Of a DNA stretch of 64,000 nucleotides, positions 42,690-53,394 are shown in pieces. Source of the stretch: Spirosoma pollinicola (GTDB lineage Bacteria > Bacteroidota > Bacteroidia > Cytophagales > Spirosomataceae). Numbering within the stretch: position 1 is the first letter of the stretch; each line of letters begins with the position of its first letter. The notes beneath the pieces are model-generated. The model ran no database searches. It saw only the letters and a program-made list of their open reading frames with translations, and was not told the DNA's origin. The stretch lies in the NCBI RefSeq assembly GCF_002831565.1, contig NZ_CP025096.1, forward strand, positions 8,490,468 to 8,554,467, written 5' to 3'. Both the position numbers and the translations under genes were made by a program.

Positions 42690-45600
42690 ATGAATACTTA
42701 CCGATTAGACGATATGTCTGTTACCCCTCACGAGCTAAACCGACTAGAAGCCTTGCGACGCTATCAAATTCTGGACACGGTGCCGGATGAGGCATTTGAT
42801 CGACTTACTCAACTAGCGTCGCTAATTTGCCAGACTCCCATTTCACTGGTTTCCCTAGTTGACGAGCATCAGCTTTGGTGTAAATCAACCCTGGGTATTG
42901 AGCTGGACCAAATCAGTCGGGACATTGCCTTCTGTCAGCATACTATTCTGGATAGCACGCTATTCGAAGTGGAGGATACCACCCAGGACAGCCGCTTTAA
43001 GTTAAATCCACTGGTCACTTCAGCACCCCATGTCCGCTTCTACGCAGGCTATCCCTTAACCGATCCGGACGGGTACGCGCTGGGCACACTCTGTGTATTA
43101 GACCACACCCCCAGAAAGCTTACCCAAAGCCAGCAAAAAGCCTTACAACTACTGGGTGAAATAGCCACCTCGCTTATTGTTGACCATCGGCAAAAGCAAG
43201 AGCTTACTTACTTTGAGAATCTGTTTACCCTGTCGAATGATTTGATCTTTGTGGCCGGGGTAGATGGGTATTTGAAAAAATTGAATCCCGCCTTTAGCCA
43301 GTTACTGGGTTGGGACGAAGATTATTTATTAACCACCCCCTTTCTCCACTTGGTCCACCCCGATGACCGATTGGGGGCGGAGGAAGCCATCAATCAATTG
43401 GCTACGGGTAATCTAGCCACTCAGTTTAGCTACCGCTTTCGGACTAAAGAGGGCCATTACCGGTGTCTCCAGTGGGTGGCTACGCCCGAATCCGCTACCG
43501 GTTATCTGTTTGCTATTGCCCGGGACGTCACCGTCCAAAAACAACGGGAACGGCAGCTGTACCAGTCCGAGAATAAATTCCGCTCTTTCTTCGAAAACTC
43601 CCAGGGGCTTATGTGTATTCATGATCTGGAGGGTAAATTACTGACGGTTAATACTGCTGGCGCTCAGGCCCTAGGCTACCAACCCGACGAACTAATTGGT
43701 CAGCCGTTGAAGTCGATTATCCCCCCGTCCCAGCACACCGCCTTTGACGGATATTTGCAAGTCATACAACAAAAGGGCAAAGCCAACGGCCTACTTCATA
43801 CCTACCATAAAGACGGCTCCCTTCAAATCTGGTTATTTGCCAACGTGCTCGAAAGAGAGCTCAACGGGGATGCCTACGTTATCGGCAATGCGATCGACAT
43901 TACCCGGCGGCATCAGCTGGAAGTGGATCTAACCTGGACCAAGAAAATGTTGGAACAAACCAACGAGGTGGCCCGAATTGGCACCTGGGAGGTGGATGTT
44001 AATCAGCAGACGGTATACTGGTCGGCCGTTACCAAAGCCATCCACGAAGTACCCGCTGAGTTTGATCCCACCTTTGATGAGGCTATCTCCTTTTTTAAAG
44101 GGGAAAATCAGCAACGGATTCTCCAGGCCGTTGACCAGGCACTTCACCAGGGTGAGTCGTACGATTTAGAGCTTCCCATTACAACCGCTAAAGGAAATGA
44201 AATATGGATTCGGGTGGTGGGAACGGCTGAATTTGACTCGGGAATCTGCCAACGCCTGTATGGCATCTTCCAGGACATTGATGATAAGAAACGGGCCGGT
44301 CAGGCTTTACTCAATGAAAAACTCCGATTAACGGCCTTCGTTGAACATGCCCCGGCGGCGGTGGCGATGGTTGACCGATCGGCCACCTATCTAGCCGTCA
44401 GTAATCGCTGGATGGAAGATTATGGCTTATCGGGCAGTGTCATTGGCTTATCGCATTATGAGGTGTTCCCGAACCAATCGGAGAACTGGCGGGCCATCTT
44501 CGAGCGTTGTAGCAATGGGGCCGTCGAAAAGCGGGAAGAGCAGACCTGGCGACCCCAGGGCTGGCATCAGGATCAATACCTTTCCTGGGAGGTAAGACCC
44601 TGGTACCAGTTTGACGGCTCCATGGGGGGCATCATGATGTTTACCCAGGATATTACCCAAGCCTGCCAGCAACGGGACGAACTTCAGAAAGCCAAGCAAC
44701 TAGCGGAGCAGGCCAGTCGGGTCAAATCTGAATTCCTGGCTAACATGAGCCACGAGATCCGCACCCCGTTGAACGGGGTTATCGGGTTTACCGATTTGTT
44801 GCTGAAGACATCTCTGAATGAGACCCAGCATCAATACCTGTCTATCGTTGACCAATCGGCGAATGCGTTGTTAAGTATAATTAACGATATTCTGGACTTT
44901 TCGAAAATTGAAGCGGGTAAGCTGGAACTCGCTATTGACCGAGTGGATGTGTACGATATCGCTAGTCAGGCGGCCGATATCATAACCTACCAGGCGCAGA
45001 ATAAGGGGCTTGAAATGTTACTAAATCTGTCGGCCGATTTACCCCGCTTTATCTACATCGACTCGGTGCGCCTGAAACAGATCCTGGTGAATCTGCTGGG
45101 CAATGCCGTCAAATTCACCCAGCAAGGGGAAATTGAATTAGCCATCAAGCCCTTAACCGATCCTACTCAAGATTATGTTAGCTTCCGGTTTGAGGTCCGC
45201 GATACGGGCATTGGCATTAAGGCCCAGATGCAAGATCGCATTTTTGACGCCTTCGCCCAGGAAGATGCCTCGACTACCAAAAAATACGGCGGCACGGGTC
45301 TGGGCCTAACCATTTCCAACAAACTGTTGGGCTTGATGGGTAGCCGCCTTGAGCTAGTTAGTAAACCGGAGGAGGGAAGTTGTTTTTTCTTTGACGTGCG
45401 GCTAAAAACGGAAATTGGCGATCCCATCAACTGGCAGGCTATGAGCCTGATCAAGAAGGTACTGCTGGTGGATGATAACGAGAACAATCGACTGATCTTA
45501 CGGCAAATGTTTCTGTTAAAACAAATTAGCGTCGACGAAGCCAGTAACGGCTTTGAGGCCCTCCAACTACTAGGCCAGCAAAAGCAGTACGACGTGATTC

Positions 45601-46634
45601 TGATGGATTATCATATGCCTTACATGGATGGGATAGAAACTATTGAAAAAATACGGGCTAATTTCCCCGCCGCCATGGAGAAGCCCGTCATCATTCTGCT
45701 CCACAGTTCATCGGACGATGAGCGGCTCATCAAGGCCAGTGAACGGTTAGCCATTCATCAACGCATAGTCAAGCCGGTTAAGATGACGGAGTTATTTCAG
45801 GCCCTGTCGCGCTTAGGTCGCCAGGAAGAAATATCAGCGCCAATCCCGATTCGTCAACCCAGGCCAATTGATACGGCACGGGTTAAGATCTTATTAGTAG
45901 AAGACAACCCCGTAAACCAATTATTGGCTAAGACCATTGTCTCCCGGCTGGTGCCCAACGCGCAAATCGGGGAAGCCATCAACGGACAGGAAGCTCTGGC
46001 GATGTATCAGCAAGACAAGCCTGATCTAATCCTAATGGATATTCAGATGCCGGTGATGAACGGGTACGAGGCCGCCCACCGAATTCGGGAAATGGAAACG
46101 GGGAGCCATACCCCGATCATTGCCCTGACGGCGGGTACCGTCAAAGGGGAACGCGAGAAATGTCTGGCCGCGGGCATGGATGATTTTATTACCAAACCCA
46201 TTGTCGAAGCCTCTTTGGTTCCCCTGTTTCAAAAGTGGCTGGCGAGTTTGCCCATTCCCCCCCGGGATGAGCAAACCCTGGCCTTGGGTGATCACGTCAA
46301 CTTTGACGTCCTGAAAACGATGGCCGGGCAAGATGTAGACTTGGTGAACCAGTTAATGGAAGTGGCGGCAAGCGAGTTAAAATCGTCCCTATCCGGGCTG
46401 TTGCAGCAGGCCGAAGCGATGAATACAGACGGTTTGAAAGCGACGGGTCATAAGCTGCGGGGGACTGCTCTGAGTGCCGGTATGCCCAGTCTAGCCCAAC
46501 TGGCAGCTACTTTAGAACAGCTGGAGATGACTGAGGCAGAATCATTAGGTGACCTAGTCAACGCCATTCAATCTGAGATTGTTATCATCCTGTCCTTCCT
46601 GAGCGAAGCCTTAAAAACGAATCTTAGGGCGTGA
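42690..46634 (+). CDS. Giant hybrid sensor kinase: GAF-PAS(4)-HisKA-HATPase-REC-REC-Hpt
   Basis: One of the largest proteins here (1314 residues), soluble. An N-terminal GAF domain (1-165; FDRLTQLASLICQTPISLVSL, FYAGYPLTDPDGYALGTLCV) is followed by about four PAS domains (175-670). HisKA has FLANMSHEIRTPLNGVIGF, and the HATPase has VRDTGIGI and GGTGLGLTI. Receiver 1 (VLLVDDNENNR, ILMDYHMPYMDG) and receiver 2 (ILLVEDNPVNQ, ILMDIQMPVMNG) both keep the phosphoacceptor. A C-terminal Hpt domain has His in ATGHKLRGTALSAG. All relay steps are in one chain; the final output regulator is not adjacent. Confidence 0.95.
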   Translation: MNTYRLDDMSVTPHELNRLEALRRYQILDTVPDEAFDRLTQLASLICQTPISLVSLVDEHQLWCKSTLGIELDQISRDIAFCQHTILDSTLFEVEDTTQDSRFKLNPLVTSAPHVRFYAGYPLTDPDGYALGTLCVLDHTPRKLTQSQQKALQLLGEIATSLIVDHRQKQELTYFENLFTLSNDLIFVAGVDGYLKKLNPAFSQLLGWDEDYLLTTPFLHLVHPDDRLGAEEAINQLATGNLATQFSYRFRTKEGHYRCLQWVATPESATGYLFAIARDVTVQKQRERQLYQSENKFRSFFENSQGLMCIHDLEGKLLTVNTAGAQALGYQPDELIGQPLKSIIPPSQHTAFDGYLQVIQQKGKANGLLHTYHKDGSLQIWLFANVLERELNGDAYVIGNAIDITRRHQLEVDLTWTKKMLEQTNEVARIGTWEVDVNQQTVYWSAVTKAIHEVPAEFDPTFDEAISFFKGENQQRILQAVDQALHQGESYDLELPITTAKGNEIWIRVVGTAEFDSGICQRLYGIFQDIDDKKRAGQALLNEKLRLTAFVEHAPAAVAMVDRSATYLAVSNRWMEDYGLSGSVIGLSHYEVFPNQSENWRAIFERCSNGAVEKREEQTWRPQGWHQDQYLSWEVRPWYQFDGSMGGIMMFTQDITQACQQRDELQKAKQLAEQASRVKSEFLANMSHEIRTPLNGVIGFTDLLLKTSLNETQHQYLSIVDQSANALLSIINDILDFSKIEAGKLELAIDRVDVYDIASQAADIITYQAQNKGLEMLLNLSADLPRFIYIDSVRLKQILVNLLGNAVKFTQQGEIELAIKPLTDPTQDYVSFRFEVRDTGIGIKAQMQDRIFDAFAQEDASTTKKYGGTGLGLTISNKLLGLMGSRLELVSKPEEGSCFFFDVRLKTEIGDPINWQAMSLIKKVLLVDDNENNRLILRQMFLLKQISVDEASNGFEALQLLGQQKQYDVILMDYHMPYMDGIETIEKIRANFPAAMEKPVIILLHSSSDDERLIKASERLAIHQRIVKPVKMTELFQALSRLGRQEEISAPIPIRQPRPIDTARVKILLVEDNPVNQLLAKTIVSRLVPNAQIGEAINGQEALAMYQQDKPDLILMDIQMPVMNGYEAAHRIREMETGSHTPIIALTAGTVKGEREKCLAAGMDDFITKPIVEASLVPLFQKWLASLPIPPRDEQTLALGDHVNFDVLKTMAGQDVDLVNQLMEVAASELKSSLSGLLQQAEAMNTDGLKATGHKLRGTALSAGMPSLAQLAATLEQLEMTEAESLGDLVNAIQSEIVIILSFLSEALKTNLRA

Positions 46635-46876
46635 ATCTTCACTAGTTGGTCCGCTCAAATCAGGTTGGTTCATCCCCCTATCATTTAACTAAAGAAGGAG
46701 TTTCTTGGATACCCCTTTTTCGATACCTATTCACTACTATCCGTAGCGTACGGGTTATTTCCAATGGCTACCCTAGGTACATAGAACTCAATCTCTAATC
46801 AAAATACTCCAACGAAGCCATTACTCACTTACTAGTACAATTGACATACTACTTGTAATAACCGGAATGACCATCA

Positions 46877-47734
46877 ATGAGAAAACGGACCGCTATCACG
46901 ACTTGCAGTGTTTTAGTCGCCACCTACAATCGCCCCGATGCCTTGACGCATTGTCTGAACAGCTTGTTTCGACAAAGCCGGTTACCGAACGAGATTATTG
47001 TGTGCGACGATGGCTCCCGGGATGAAACCCGGCAGGTGATTTTGGCGCTACAGGTCCGAAGTCCAGTCCCCTTGCTTCATATCTGGCAAGCGGATCAGGG
47101 GTTCAAACTCGCTCAGATACGTAACAAAGGCATCGCCATGGCTACAGGTAGTTATCTTATTCAGATTGACGGGGACGTGATTTTGCACCCGCAGTTCGTC
47201 GCCGATCAGTTGCGGGTCGCCAAAGCGGGCAGCTTTTATTCGGGCAATCAGTTTCTCTTGACTCAACAACAAACCAACCAACTATTAGCCAACCCCCGGA
47301 CTCATTCTCCCACTTCCCTTAAACAAATCCGGCTAACTTGGCATCGCATGTGGGTACCCTTCTTACAAAAGCCATTTGCCCGGTTCTACCATTGGAACGA
47401 ACACTACCGATACGTCATCGGGTGCAATATGGCCTTCTGGCGGGCGGATTTACTGGCCGTTAACGGCTATGACGAGCGTTTTACGGGGTGGGGGTGGGAG
47501 GACACGGATCTGGCCATTCGGCTAATTCAGTTAGGTCGTCGCTTACGGTTCATTCGATTCGGGGCCATTCAGTATCACTTATACCATTCCCCCTCATCCC
47601 GAAGTGATGAGGAGCCTAATCGCTTACAGGCGTTGGCCAACCGAGACGCCCATGTAGTCTACTGCCAAACTGGGTTAGCTCAGTATCTATCTGTAGTTAG
47701 CCTGGGAAACGATTATTCAACGCTGCCACCCTGA
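46877..47734 (+). CDS. Family 2 glycosyltransferase with galactosyltransferase-type C-terminus
   Basis: The GT-A part shows CSVLVATYNRPDALTHCL, IIVCDDGSRDETRQ, RNKGIAMATGSYLIQIDGD (metal-binding DGD). The C-terminal motif NGYDERFTGWGWEDTDLAIRL belongs to the glyco_transf_7C type of galactosyl- or chondroitin-like transferases, with the catalytic acidic ED. It should work in the cytoplasm on surface-glycan precursors. It is followed 16 bp downstream by a damaged gene that may have been its partner. Confidence 0.9.
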   Translation: MRKRTAITTCSVLVATYNRPDALTHCLNSLFRQSRLPNEIIVCDDGSRDETRQVILALQVRSPVPLLHIWQADQGFKLAQIRNKGIAMATGSYLIQIDGDVILHPQFVADQLRVAKAGSFYSGNQFLLTQQQTNQLLANPRTHSPTSLKQIRLTWHRMWVPFLQKPFARFYHWNEHYRYVIGCNMAFWRADLLAVNGYDERFTGWGWEDTDLAIRLIQLGRRLRFIRFGAIQYHLYHSPSSRSDEEPNRLQALANRDAHVVYCQTGLAQYLSVVSLGNDYSTLPP

Positions 47735-47750
47735 TTCTTTACCGACTGGT

Positions 47751-48343
47751 TTGATTCAGCGAAGCCAGCAACTGGTCGAAAATTCTCTGGTCACTTCGTA
47801 CGGCTATGGTTTGGCGTTTGGCCAGTATCATGGCATTTCTTACCGATTTCGCGAGGGGGCAACCGGGACCTGGAAGGCCACGCTGATCCGGTTTGCCACG
47901 GATGGCCTTTCGGTGATAACAGTACCAACAGTGGAAAAACGCTTCCCGCTACCCAGACCCGACAGATGGCGGATGTACTTTTGGGACCAACGTTGCCAAA
48001 GACGACTAATCCAGTACAACCCAGACAAGTTAGTGCTTACAAATCCATTCCCGGTGTGTTAGGCATCCATCTGGACTCGAATGATTTTGGCTTTCAGTTT
48101 GTCCTGCAAGACATCAGTTTATACCTAATCCGTTTTGACCGTAATGACCTTCGATTGGTGCGGGAGTCGGCCAACCGCTTTCACCAGTTGAACGATCCAA
48201 GCCTTAAGCTCGAATTTACAGGGAATCCGGTGGGCCATCTTCAAGTGACGGCTTATCATCCCACCCATCCGTCTTACACATTAGTTCGCCGGAATCAGGA
48301 CTGGAGTGGATTTGCTTTTAAGCGCATCAAAGGAACCTATTGA
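47751..48343 (+). pseudogene. Hypothetical gene, probably frameshifted
   Basis: Two overlapping frames look like halves of one protein. The first (TTG 47751 to 48062) has VTSYGYGLAFGQYHGISYRF. The second (open to 48343, ATG 47966) has LGIHLDSNDFGFQFVLQDIS, LYLIRFDRNDLRLVRESANR. A frameshift around 48050 would join them into about 195 residues of beta-rich protein. The family is not recognised. If the break is a sequencing error the gene may be intact and co-transcribed with the glycosyltransferase. Confidence 0.4.
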
Positions 48344-49091
48344 AACGAGGAAACCAATTAATTACTGTCAATCAACCATTTTTCCGGTCAGCAATTTAGG
48401 GTTAAGTTAGGCGAGCATGAATCGGCGGGGGGGTAACAAGTCCGACGAAACTGTTATGGGATGGGTTTCAAGTTGCCCTGACTAGCCGCGGTAGACCAGT
48501 GACTGTTTTTTTAGATTTAAATTGGTTAAGAAAGTCCAATTCAAGCGTATAAACCCGTAATCTCTTTTTCCGTCAATGACCGCATAACCTAGCTTTGGAA
48601 AACATATAGGTAAGGGTCATTCTAACGTATTTATCCTGGTAAATTTTCACAAATTCCTCTAAACGCAAGACGGTTTATTGACCCTTATATTAATGTCCGT
48701 CAACTGATAAATAGAGTTGCTAACGACGAGCCAATAATCATTTTAAATCTGTCCCGAAAATAGTACTTTACCGACAAAGCATAAATAAACTTAGTCTCTT
48801 ATTTCCTTTTCAAGATTTGTATTTTTCTTAGTAGACGTTCGTGAAAGGCGACCTTTCCTTGGACGTTTTCTGCCTTTAAAGATAAGGGTCAGACTATTTT
48901 CGTGAGTTAGAATAAGCGTTTATTTGGCCAGGGGTTTTCGTGAACGCAATTAGTAAATTCAGTATTTTTACTTTGATAATTATTAACTAAAAAGTTCCCA
49001 GATCAATTTTACTGTTCACAAATAGTACTTTTATGCGTTGCAGAAAACCACTTAACTTACTGGTATAATAAATTGGAACTGCTTAGAGCCG
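48344..49091. other. Intergenic region with dispersed-motif copies
   Basis: No gene seen. A segment of about 90 bp (48795-48885) is homologous to 53098-53178, both with CGTTC-GAAAGGC-ACC-TTTC. Another CGTGAACG copy lies at 48931-48946. Confidence 0.6.
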
Positions 49092-49532
49092 TTAAAATCG
49101 AATCGTTACTGTAATTAATTGCCACTCCTTAACGAAGGTCCCAAACAGGGACGAAATCTGATCCAGGATAGGGGGTTTGGTCAGAAAACCATCGGCACCT
49201 AATTGTAGGGCCCGCTGCCGATCCTGCTCCGTAGAAGAGGTGCTGAGCACCACCACCGGTAACTCCTTTAGATGGACTTCAGACCGAACTTGCGCCAAGG
49301 CATCAAACCCATTTACCTGGGGCATATGCAGATCCAACAGGATTAGATTAGGGACTGTTTCGCATTGTTCCAGGGCGGCTAGCAACTCCTCTCCGTCATA
49401 CAGAGCGCGGATGGTCATCGAAGGAACCAGCGTTTTTAGGGCTTGCTCAAAAAAATACTGATCATCACGGTCCGCCGTGGCGGGTATCATCACCGACGAT
49501 CCAAACGTGGGGAGAACCCAGAGCCATAGCAT
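49092..49532 (-). CDS. Single-domain response regulator (Rcp1-type)
   Basis: The receiver has RDDQYFFEQALKTLVP, LILLDLHMPQVNGFDAL with the phosphoacceptor, VVLSTSSTEQDRQRA and GFLTKPPI. The usual three-acidic N-terminal motif is partly changed (MIPATADRDD). The gene follows the kinase at 49637 on the same strand with 104 bp between, so the two probably form a cognate pair, with the small receiver accepting phosphate from the soluble kinase. Start could be ATG 49532 or 49490. Confidence 0.85.
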   Translation of the reverse strand: MLWLWVLPTFGSSVMIPATADRDDQYFFEQALKTLVPSMTIRALYDGEELLAALEQCETVPNLILLDLHMPQVNGFDALAQVRSEVHLKELPVVVLSTSSTEQDRQRALQLGADGFLTKPPILDQISSLFGTFVKEWQLITVTIRF

Positions 49533-49636
49533 AGAGTGGATAGGGTAAGCCGGTGCTCGTTACGAAATTCATCCCATACGGCATGTCCCTTCCTAAAGCT
49601 TAATCTGATAGCGGCCAGTTAACCACCGGCCGCAGC

Positions 49637-52231
49637 CTAGGCTGGAAAGTATACTTGAAAGGTAGCCCCCTGGCCCGGCTGACTACGGGCCGTAATGGCA
49701 CCACCATGATTGGCTACGACCCGTTCGCTGATGGCCAGGCCGATACCGGTACCCGCAAACTGATTCTTGCCATGCAGCCGCTGAAATACCTCAAAAATGC
49801 GATCCAGATACTTCTCCTCAAAGCCAATGCCGTTATCGGCGACCTCAATCCGGTGATACTGCTCGGCCAGACGGACCGGTTTTACCGAACGGGGCAACTC
49901 CCTGGCCTCAATGAGCGCGTACCGAATAGCAATCTGGGGAACGACCGGTACGCCCCCAGCATCGACCCGACTAAATTTCAAGGCGTTGCTAATTAAGTTC
50001 TGAAACAGTTGACCCAGTTGGGAAGCGTCACCCATCAGGTGGGGCAAGGGATCCACCGCAATTTGAGCATGCGTTTCCGCAACGACTAGTTCCAGATCAG
50101 TCAATACATTACCGACTACCTCCTGGAGAGACAGGCTTTTCTGCTCATCACGCCGGGTTGTCAGCCGGGAATAATTCAGCAGGTCTTTAATCAGCATCGA
50201 CATGCGAGAGGCCGCTGATTGCATCCGCTGGAGGTAATCCAGGGGTTGATTACCGGTCGATACCCCATACTCTTTTTGCAACAGATCCCCAAACTGTTGA
50301 ATTTTGCGCAGGGGCTCCTGTAAGTCGTGAGACGCCACGTAGGCAAAGGTTTGCAGGTTATCGTTGGAGCGCACTAACAAGCGATTGGCTTCTTCCATTG
50401 CTTTATTCAGGGCAGCATATTCCTCGTTACTGGAGGCCAGCGCCTGGTTGTTAGCGGCCAGGCGCTGGTTAGCGGCCGCTAGCTCCTGGGTTCGTTGCTG
50501 CACCTGTTGCTCCAACGCTTCAGCTAACGTTCGGTACCGCACTTCGCTGGCTTCCACGCGTTGGCGGGCCAGTACCTGGAGGGTAACCTCGGTGGCCAGC
50601 ACCATCACGCCCGTGATCTGCTCGTCATTGTCCCGCAGGGGCGTATAGACAAAGTCAAAGTAGACATCTTCGAGTTGGCCATGGCGCACCAGGTTGGCCA
50701 GCACCCCATGGCCCAAGTAGGGCTCGCCCGTATCATAAACCCCTTCCAGTAGGGCGGTAAATACTTGCCCCTGTAGTTCAGGTAGGGCCTCGCTAATGGG
50801 CAAACCCTTAATGGACTCGTCCTTCCCCCACATGTCAAAAATTTTCGCATTGCCCACCTCAATGACCATCTCCCGGCCACTCAGTAGACCAATGGCCATG
50901 GGGGCCTGCTCAACGATACTACGAAACCGGTTTTCGCTGGCGATCAATTGCTGCTGGGTCTTTACTTGCTTGGTGACATCAATGGCCGTTTCCAGAATGG
51001 CGTAGACCGCACCGGCCTGGTTGCGCAGGGGCTTAAAGGTGTAGTCGAAATAGTACGTACTGAGCACGCCCTTAACTACTAAATCAGCGCGTCCCCCTTT
51101 TATGTCGTAGATCTCGCCGCTCCTAAACAAGTGATCCAGGGTCGTCAGAAAATGTTGCTCTTTGAGTTCGGGTAACGCCTGCGCCAGGGGCTGGCCCAGG
51201 ACGGAGGGGCCCTTCCCCCACACACCGATCATGGCTTCATTAGCCATTTCGATCACCATGTGTGGCCCCACAAACAAACACGTGGCCACGGGTGCTTCTT
51301 CAATCAGCGAGCGGAAACGGGCTTCGCTTTCTTCCACCTTTCGCCGGGCCAGTACTTGCTCGGTAATCTCGGTACAGATCACTAAGACGCCGGTAACGGT
51401 TTCATCGAGTTGGCGAACCGGTTCGTAGACAAAATCAATATAGGTCGGTGCCAATCGCCCGTTGCGCTCCAGGGTAACCGTCAGTTCTTTGGCGATGAAG
51501 CGTTCGCCGGTGGTATACACCTTGGTCAGACGTTCTTCAAAGCCCTGGCCAGCCGCTTCGGGTAAAGCGGCAAACAAGGGTCTATGAATGACCTGCTCCC
51601 GACTACGGCCCCAGTATTCCAACACCAGCTCATTGGCCTGCTCGATGACAAATTGAGGGCCATCAAAGAGGGCAATGGCCACGGGAGCCGAGGTAAACAG
51701 GTTATCGAATAGCTGCTGACTGCGTCCTAAGGCTTGCCGGGTGTGTACGGCCTGGGTGGTTTCCAGGCCGTTGACCAATACGCCCCCGTGGTGGCCTGCC
51801 TCGTCCCGAATCAAACTATAGGAAAATGTCCAGTACATGGTCTGGGTCTGTCCATTTCGAAAAAAGGTGACGGGTGCCTCCTGAACCCTAACCGGCTCAC
51901 CCGTTTTAAGCACACCGGCCAGCAAGGGACCCATAAAATCCCAGCCTTCCGCCCAGATGTCCCGGGCAGGCTGGCCAATGGCGGGGTGCATCTGGGGACC
52001 CAGACTGGGCATGACGGCGTCATTATAGAAACAAATATGCTCCTGGCCCCACAACACGAGCATGGGCTGACTGGCCAGCAATAGATTGCTCACCGATTGG
52101 CGTAAACTGGAAGGCCACTGGTCAGGCGTACCTAGTGAGGCGGTTGACCAGTCGAATTGACGAATGAGTTCACCGGCTTGACCGCCCCCGGCTAGGAAAG
52201 GATATGGATTGGTAGTCGAAGAAGCGTTCAA
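49637..52231 (-). CDS. Multi-PAS sensor histidine kinase
   Basis: This 864-residue soluble kinase starts with a PAS/GAF-like domain of the type ELIRQFDWSTASLGTPDQWP, PMLVLWGQEHICFYND. Three or four PAS domains follow (GQPLFAAL-, LPELKEQHFLTTL-, LPELQGQVFTALL-type). Next come a coiled coil (QQRTQELAAANQRLAANNQA), HisKA with YVASHDLQEPLRKIQQF, and an ATPase domain with VADNGIGF and GTGIGLAISERV. It is a close architectural relative of the kinase at 29689. The receiver at 49092 is the likely target. Confidence 0.93.
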   Translation of the reverse strand: MNASSTTNPYPFLAGGGQAGELIRQFDWSTASLGTPDQWPSSLRQSVSNLLLASQPMLVLWGQEHICFYNDAVMPSLGPQMHPAIGQPARDIWAEGWDFMGPLLAGVLKTGEPVRVQEAPVTFFRNGQTQTMYWTFSYSLIRDEAGHHGGVLVNGLETTQAVHTRQALGRSQQLFDNLFTSAPVAIALFDGPQFVIEQANELVLEYWGRSREQVIHRPLFAALPEAAGQGFEERLTKVYTTGERFIAKELTVTLERNGRLAPTYIDFVYEPVRQLDETVTGVLVICTEITEQVLARRKVEESEARFRSLIEEAPVATCLFVGPHMVIEMANEAMIGVWGKGPSVLGQPLAQALPELKEQHFLTTLDHLFRSGEIYDIKGGRADLVVKGVLSTYYFDYTFKPLRNQAGAVYAILETAIDVTKQVKTQQQLIASENRFRSIVEQAPMAIGLLSGREMVIEVGNAKIFDMWGKDESIKGLPISEALPELQGQVFTALLEGVYDTGEPYLGHGVLANLVRHGQLEDVYFDFVYTPLRDNDEQITGVMVLATEVTLQVLARQRVEASEVRYRTLAEALEQQVQQRTQELAAANQRLAANNQALASSNEEYAALNKAMEEANRLLVRSNDNLQTFAYVASHDLQEPLRKIQQFGDLLQKEYGVSTGNQPLDYLQRMQSAASRMSMLIKDLLNYSRLTTRRDEQKSLSLQEVVGNVLTDLELVVAETHAQIAVDPLPHLMGDASQLGQLFQNLISNALKFSRVDAGGVPVVPQIAIRYALIEARELPRSVKPVRLAEQYHRIEVADNGIGFEEKYLDRIFEVFQRLHGKNQFAGTGIGLAISERVVANHGGAITARSQPGQGATFQVYFPA

Positions 52232-52390
52232 GGCAAGGGAATATAAGTACTCTTAGAAGCTTAACGAGTGGAACCAGCCAAAGGTTATGCCGCCCAAAAA
52301 TCAGTTCCTACGTCTAGAATCAGCCCGGTAACACAAGCGAAAAAAGACAGCCTAGCAGGCCACTGGTTGGTACCCATTTACCGACGCTAA

Positions 52391-52711
52391 ACCAGTTCTC
52401 CTGTCAACCTGACCAACCTGCCGGCTAATTTACAAACCCCTGATATTGAACATTGCTATGTAAAAACACCGACGGTTCACGCTATTTATTCTATGAGCAA
52501 GCTGCACCAGGTCGGTTATTTTGAAGGGGAAGCGCAAGCCAGCTTCCAGCCTTGGCGGGGAATCGATATTGAAGACGAGGCCCGCGATTTTGTGCAACAT
52601 CATTGGTAGGAGGGACAGAACGAAGAACAGCCCCAAAATGTGGTCATTCTCTGCCAGGGCCGGATTACTTTCGACGGCCGGTTTATTCAGCTCAACGAAG
52701 AGCCACAATGA
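52391..52711 (+). pseudogene. Unrecognised gene remnant with in-frame TAG
   Basis: A protein-like frame reads NLQTPDIEHCYVKTPTVHAI, MSKLHQVGYFEGEAQASFQP, IDIEDEARDFVQHHW, then TAG (52607-52609). The same frame goes on with EGQNEEQPQNVVILCQGRIT and DGRFIQLNEEPQ to TGA 52709. There is no start codon at the left edge. Consistent composition on both sides of the stop supports one decayed gene. Family not recognised. Confidence 0.5.
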
Positions 52712-53394
52712 TTCGCACCAAATGTCTTCAGGGGATAGCTTGTACAATTATGGCATGCTGGATGAGGGCTGCCAGCCGTGGAACGCATCAATTTTCTAAA
52801 TCCCACCCCACCCATCAGCGACACGCAATAAGACCGCAGCCAACCCGGCGACCGCATCGAGATCGATTCTACTGTCCATCATTATCCGTGCACTTTGGAA
52901 GCAGCGTACAGAGAAGTCTATCGATTGGTTACGACCAACGATTTTGGCCTTCACCTTTCCAACTGAGTTGCTTTTGGCCTTCCCTAATCGTACATAAACG
53001 TTCGCTCGTGAACAGAATGGTTAGCCGCCTGCCAATACCGATTATGAATTTATCCTAAAAATGGCATTATACCGTTAAAGTGAGAACAAGGTCAAGCTCT
53101 CTTATGCGTTTCGATGTTTTGTACTTTTCATAGTGATCGTTCAAGAAAGGCACCCTTTTCGTGAACGGTTTCTGCCACTAACAAACTATGGACTTACGCG
53201 GTTGCCAAATGTTGATATGCCGCTCAGTGATTGAGTAGTTTTTATGGAACGATTATTTTTCACTAATTGTCAACGCAAGTTTGTAGCCTACAGGACAAAG
53301 AGACGGACATTTAATTGACTGATTTTGCTCAGCAGAGCGCTACCATTGCAAAGGATCGTTTATCTAAGAACAATCACTACTTACCTTTAAGTAA
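52712..53394. other. Intergenic region, IS-poor, with repeat segment
   Basis: No gene supported. It carries the second copy of the 90-bp segment (53098-53178) with CCTTTTCGTGAACG at 53154-53167. Confidence 0.5.
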
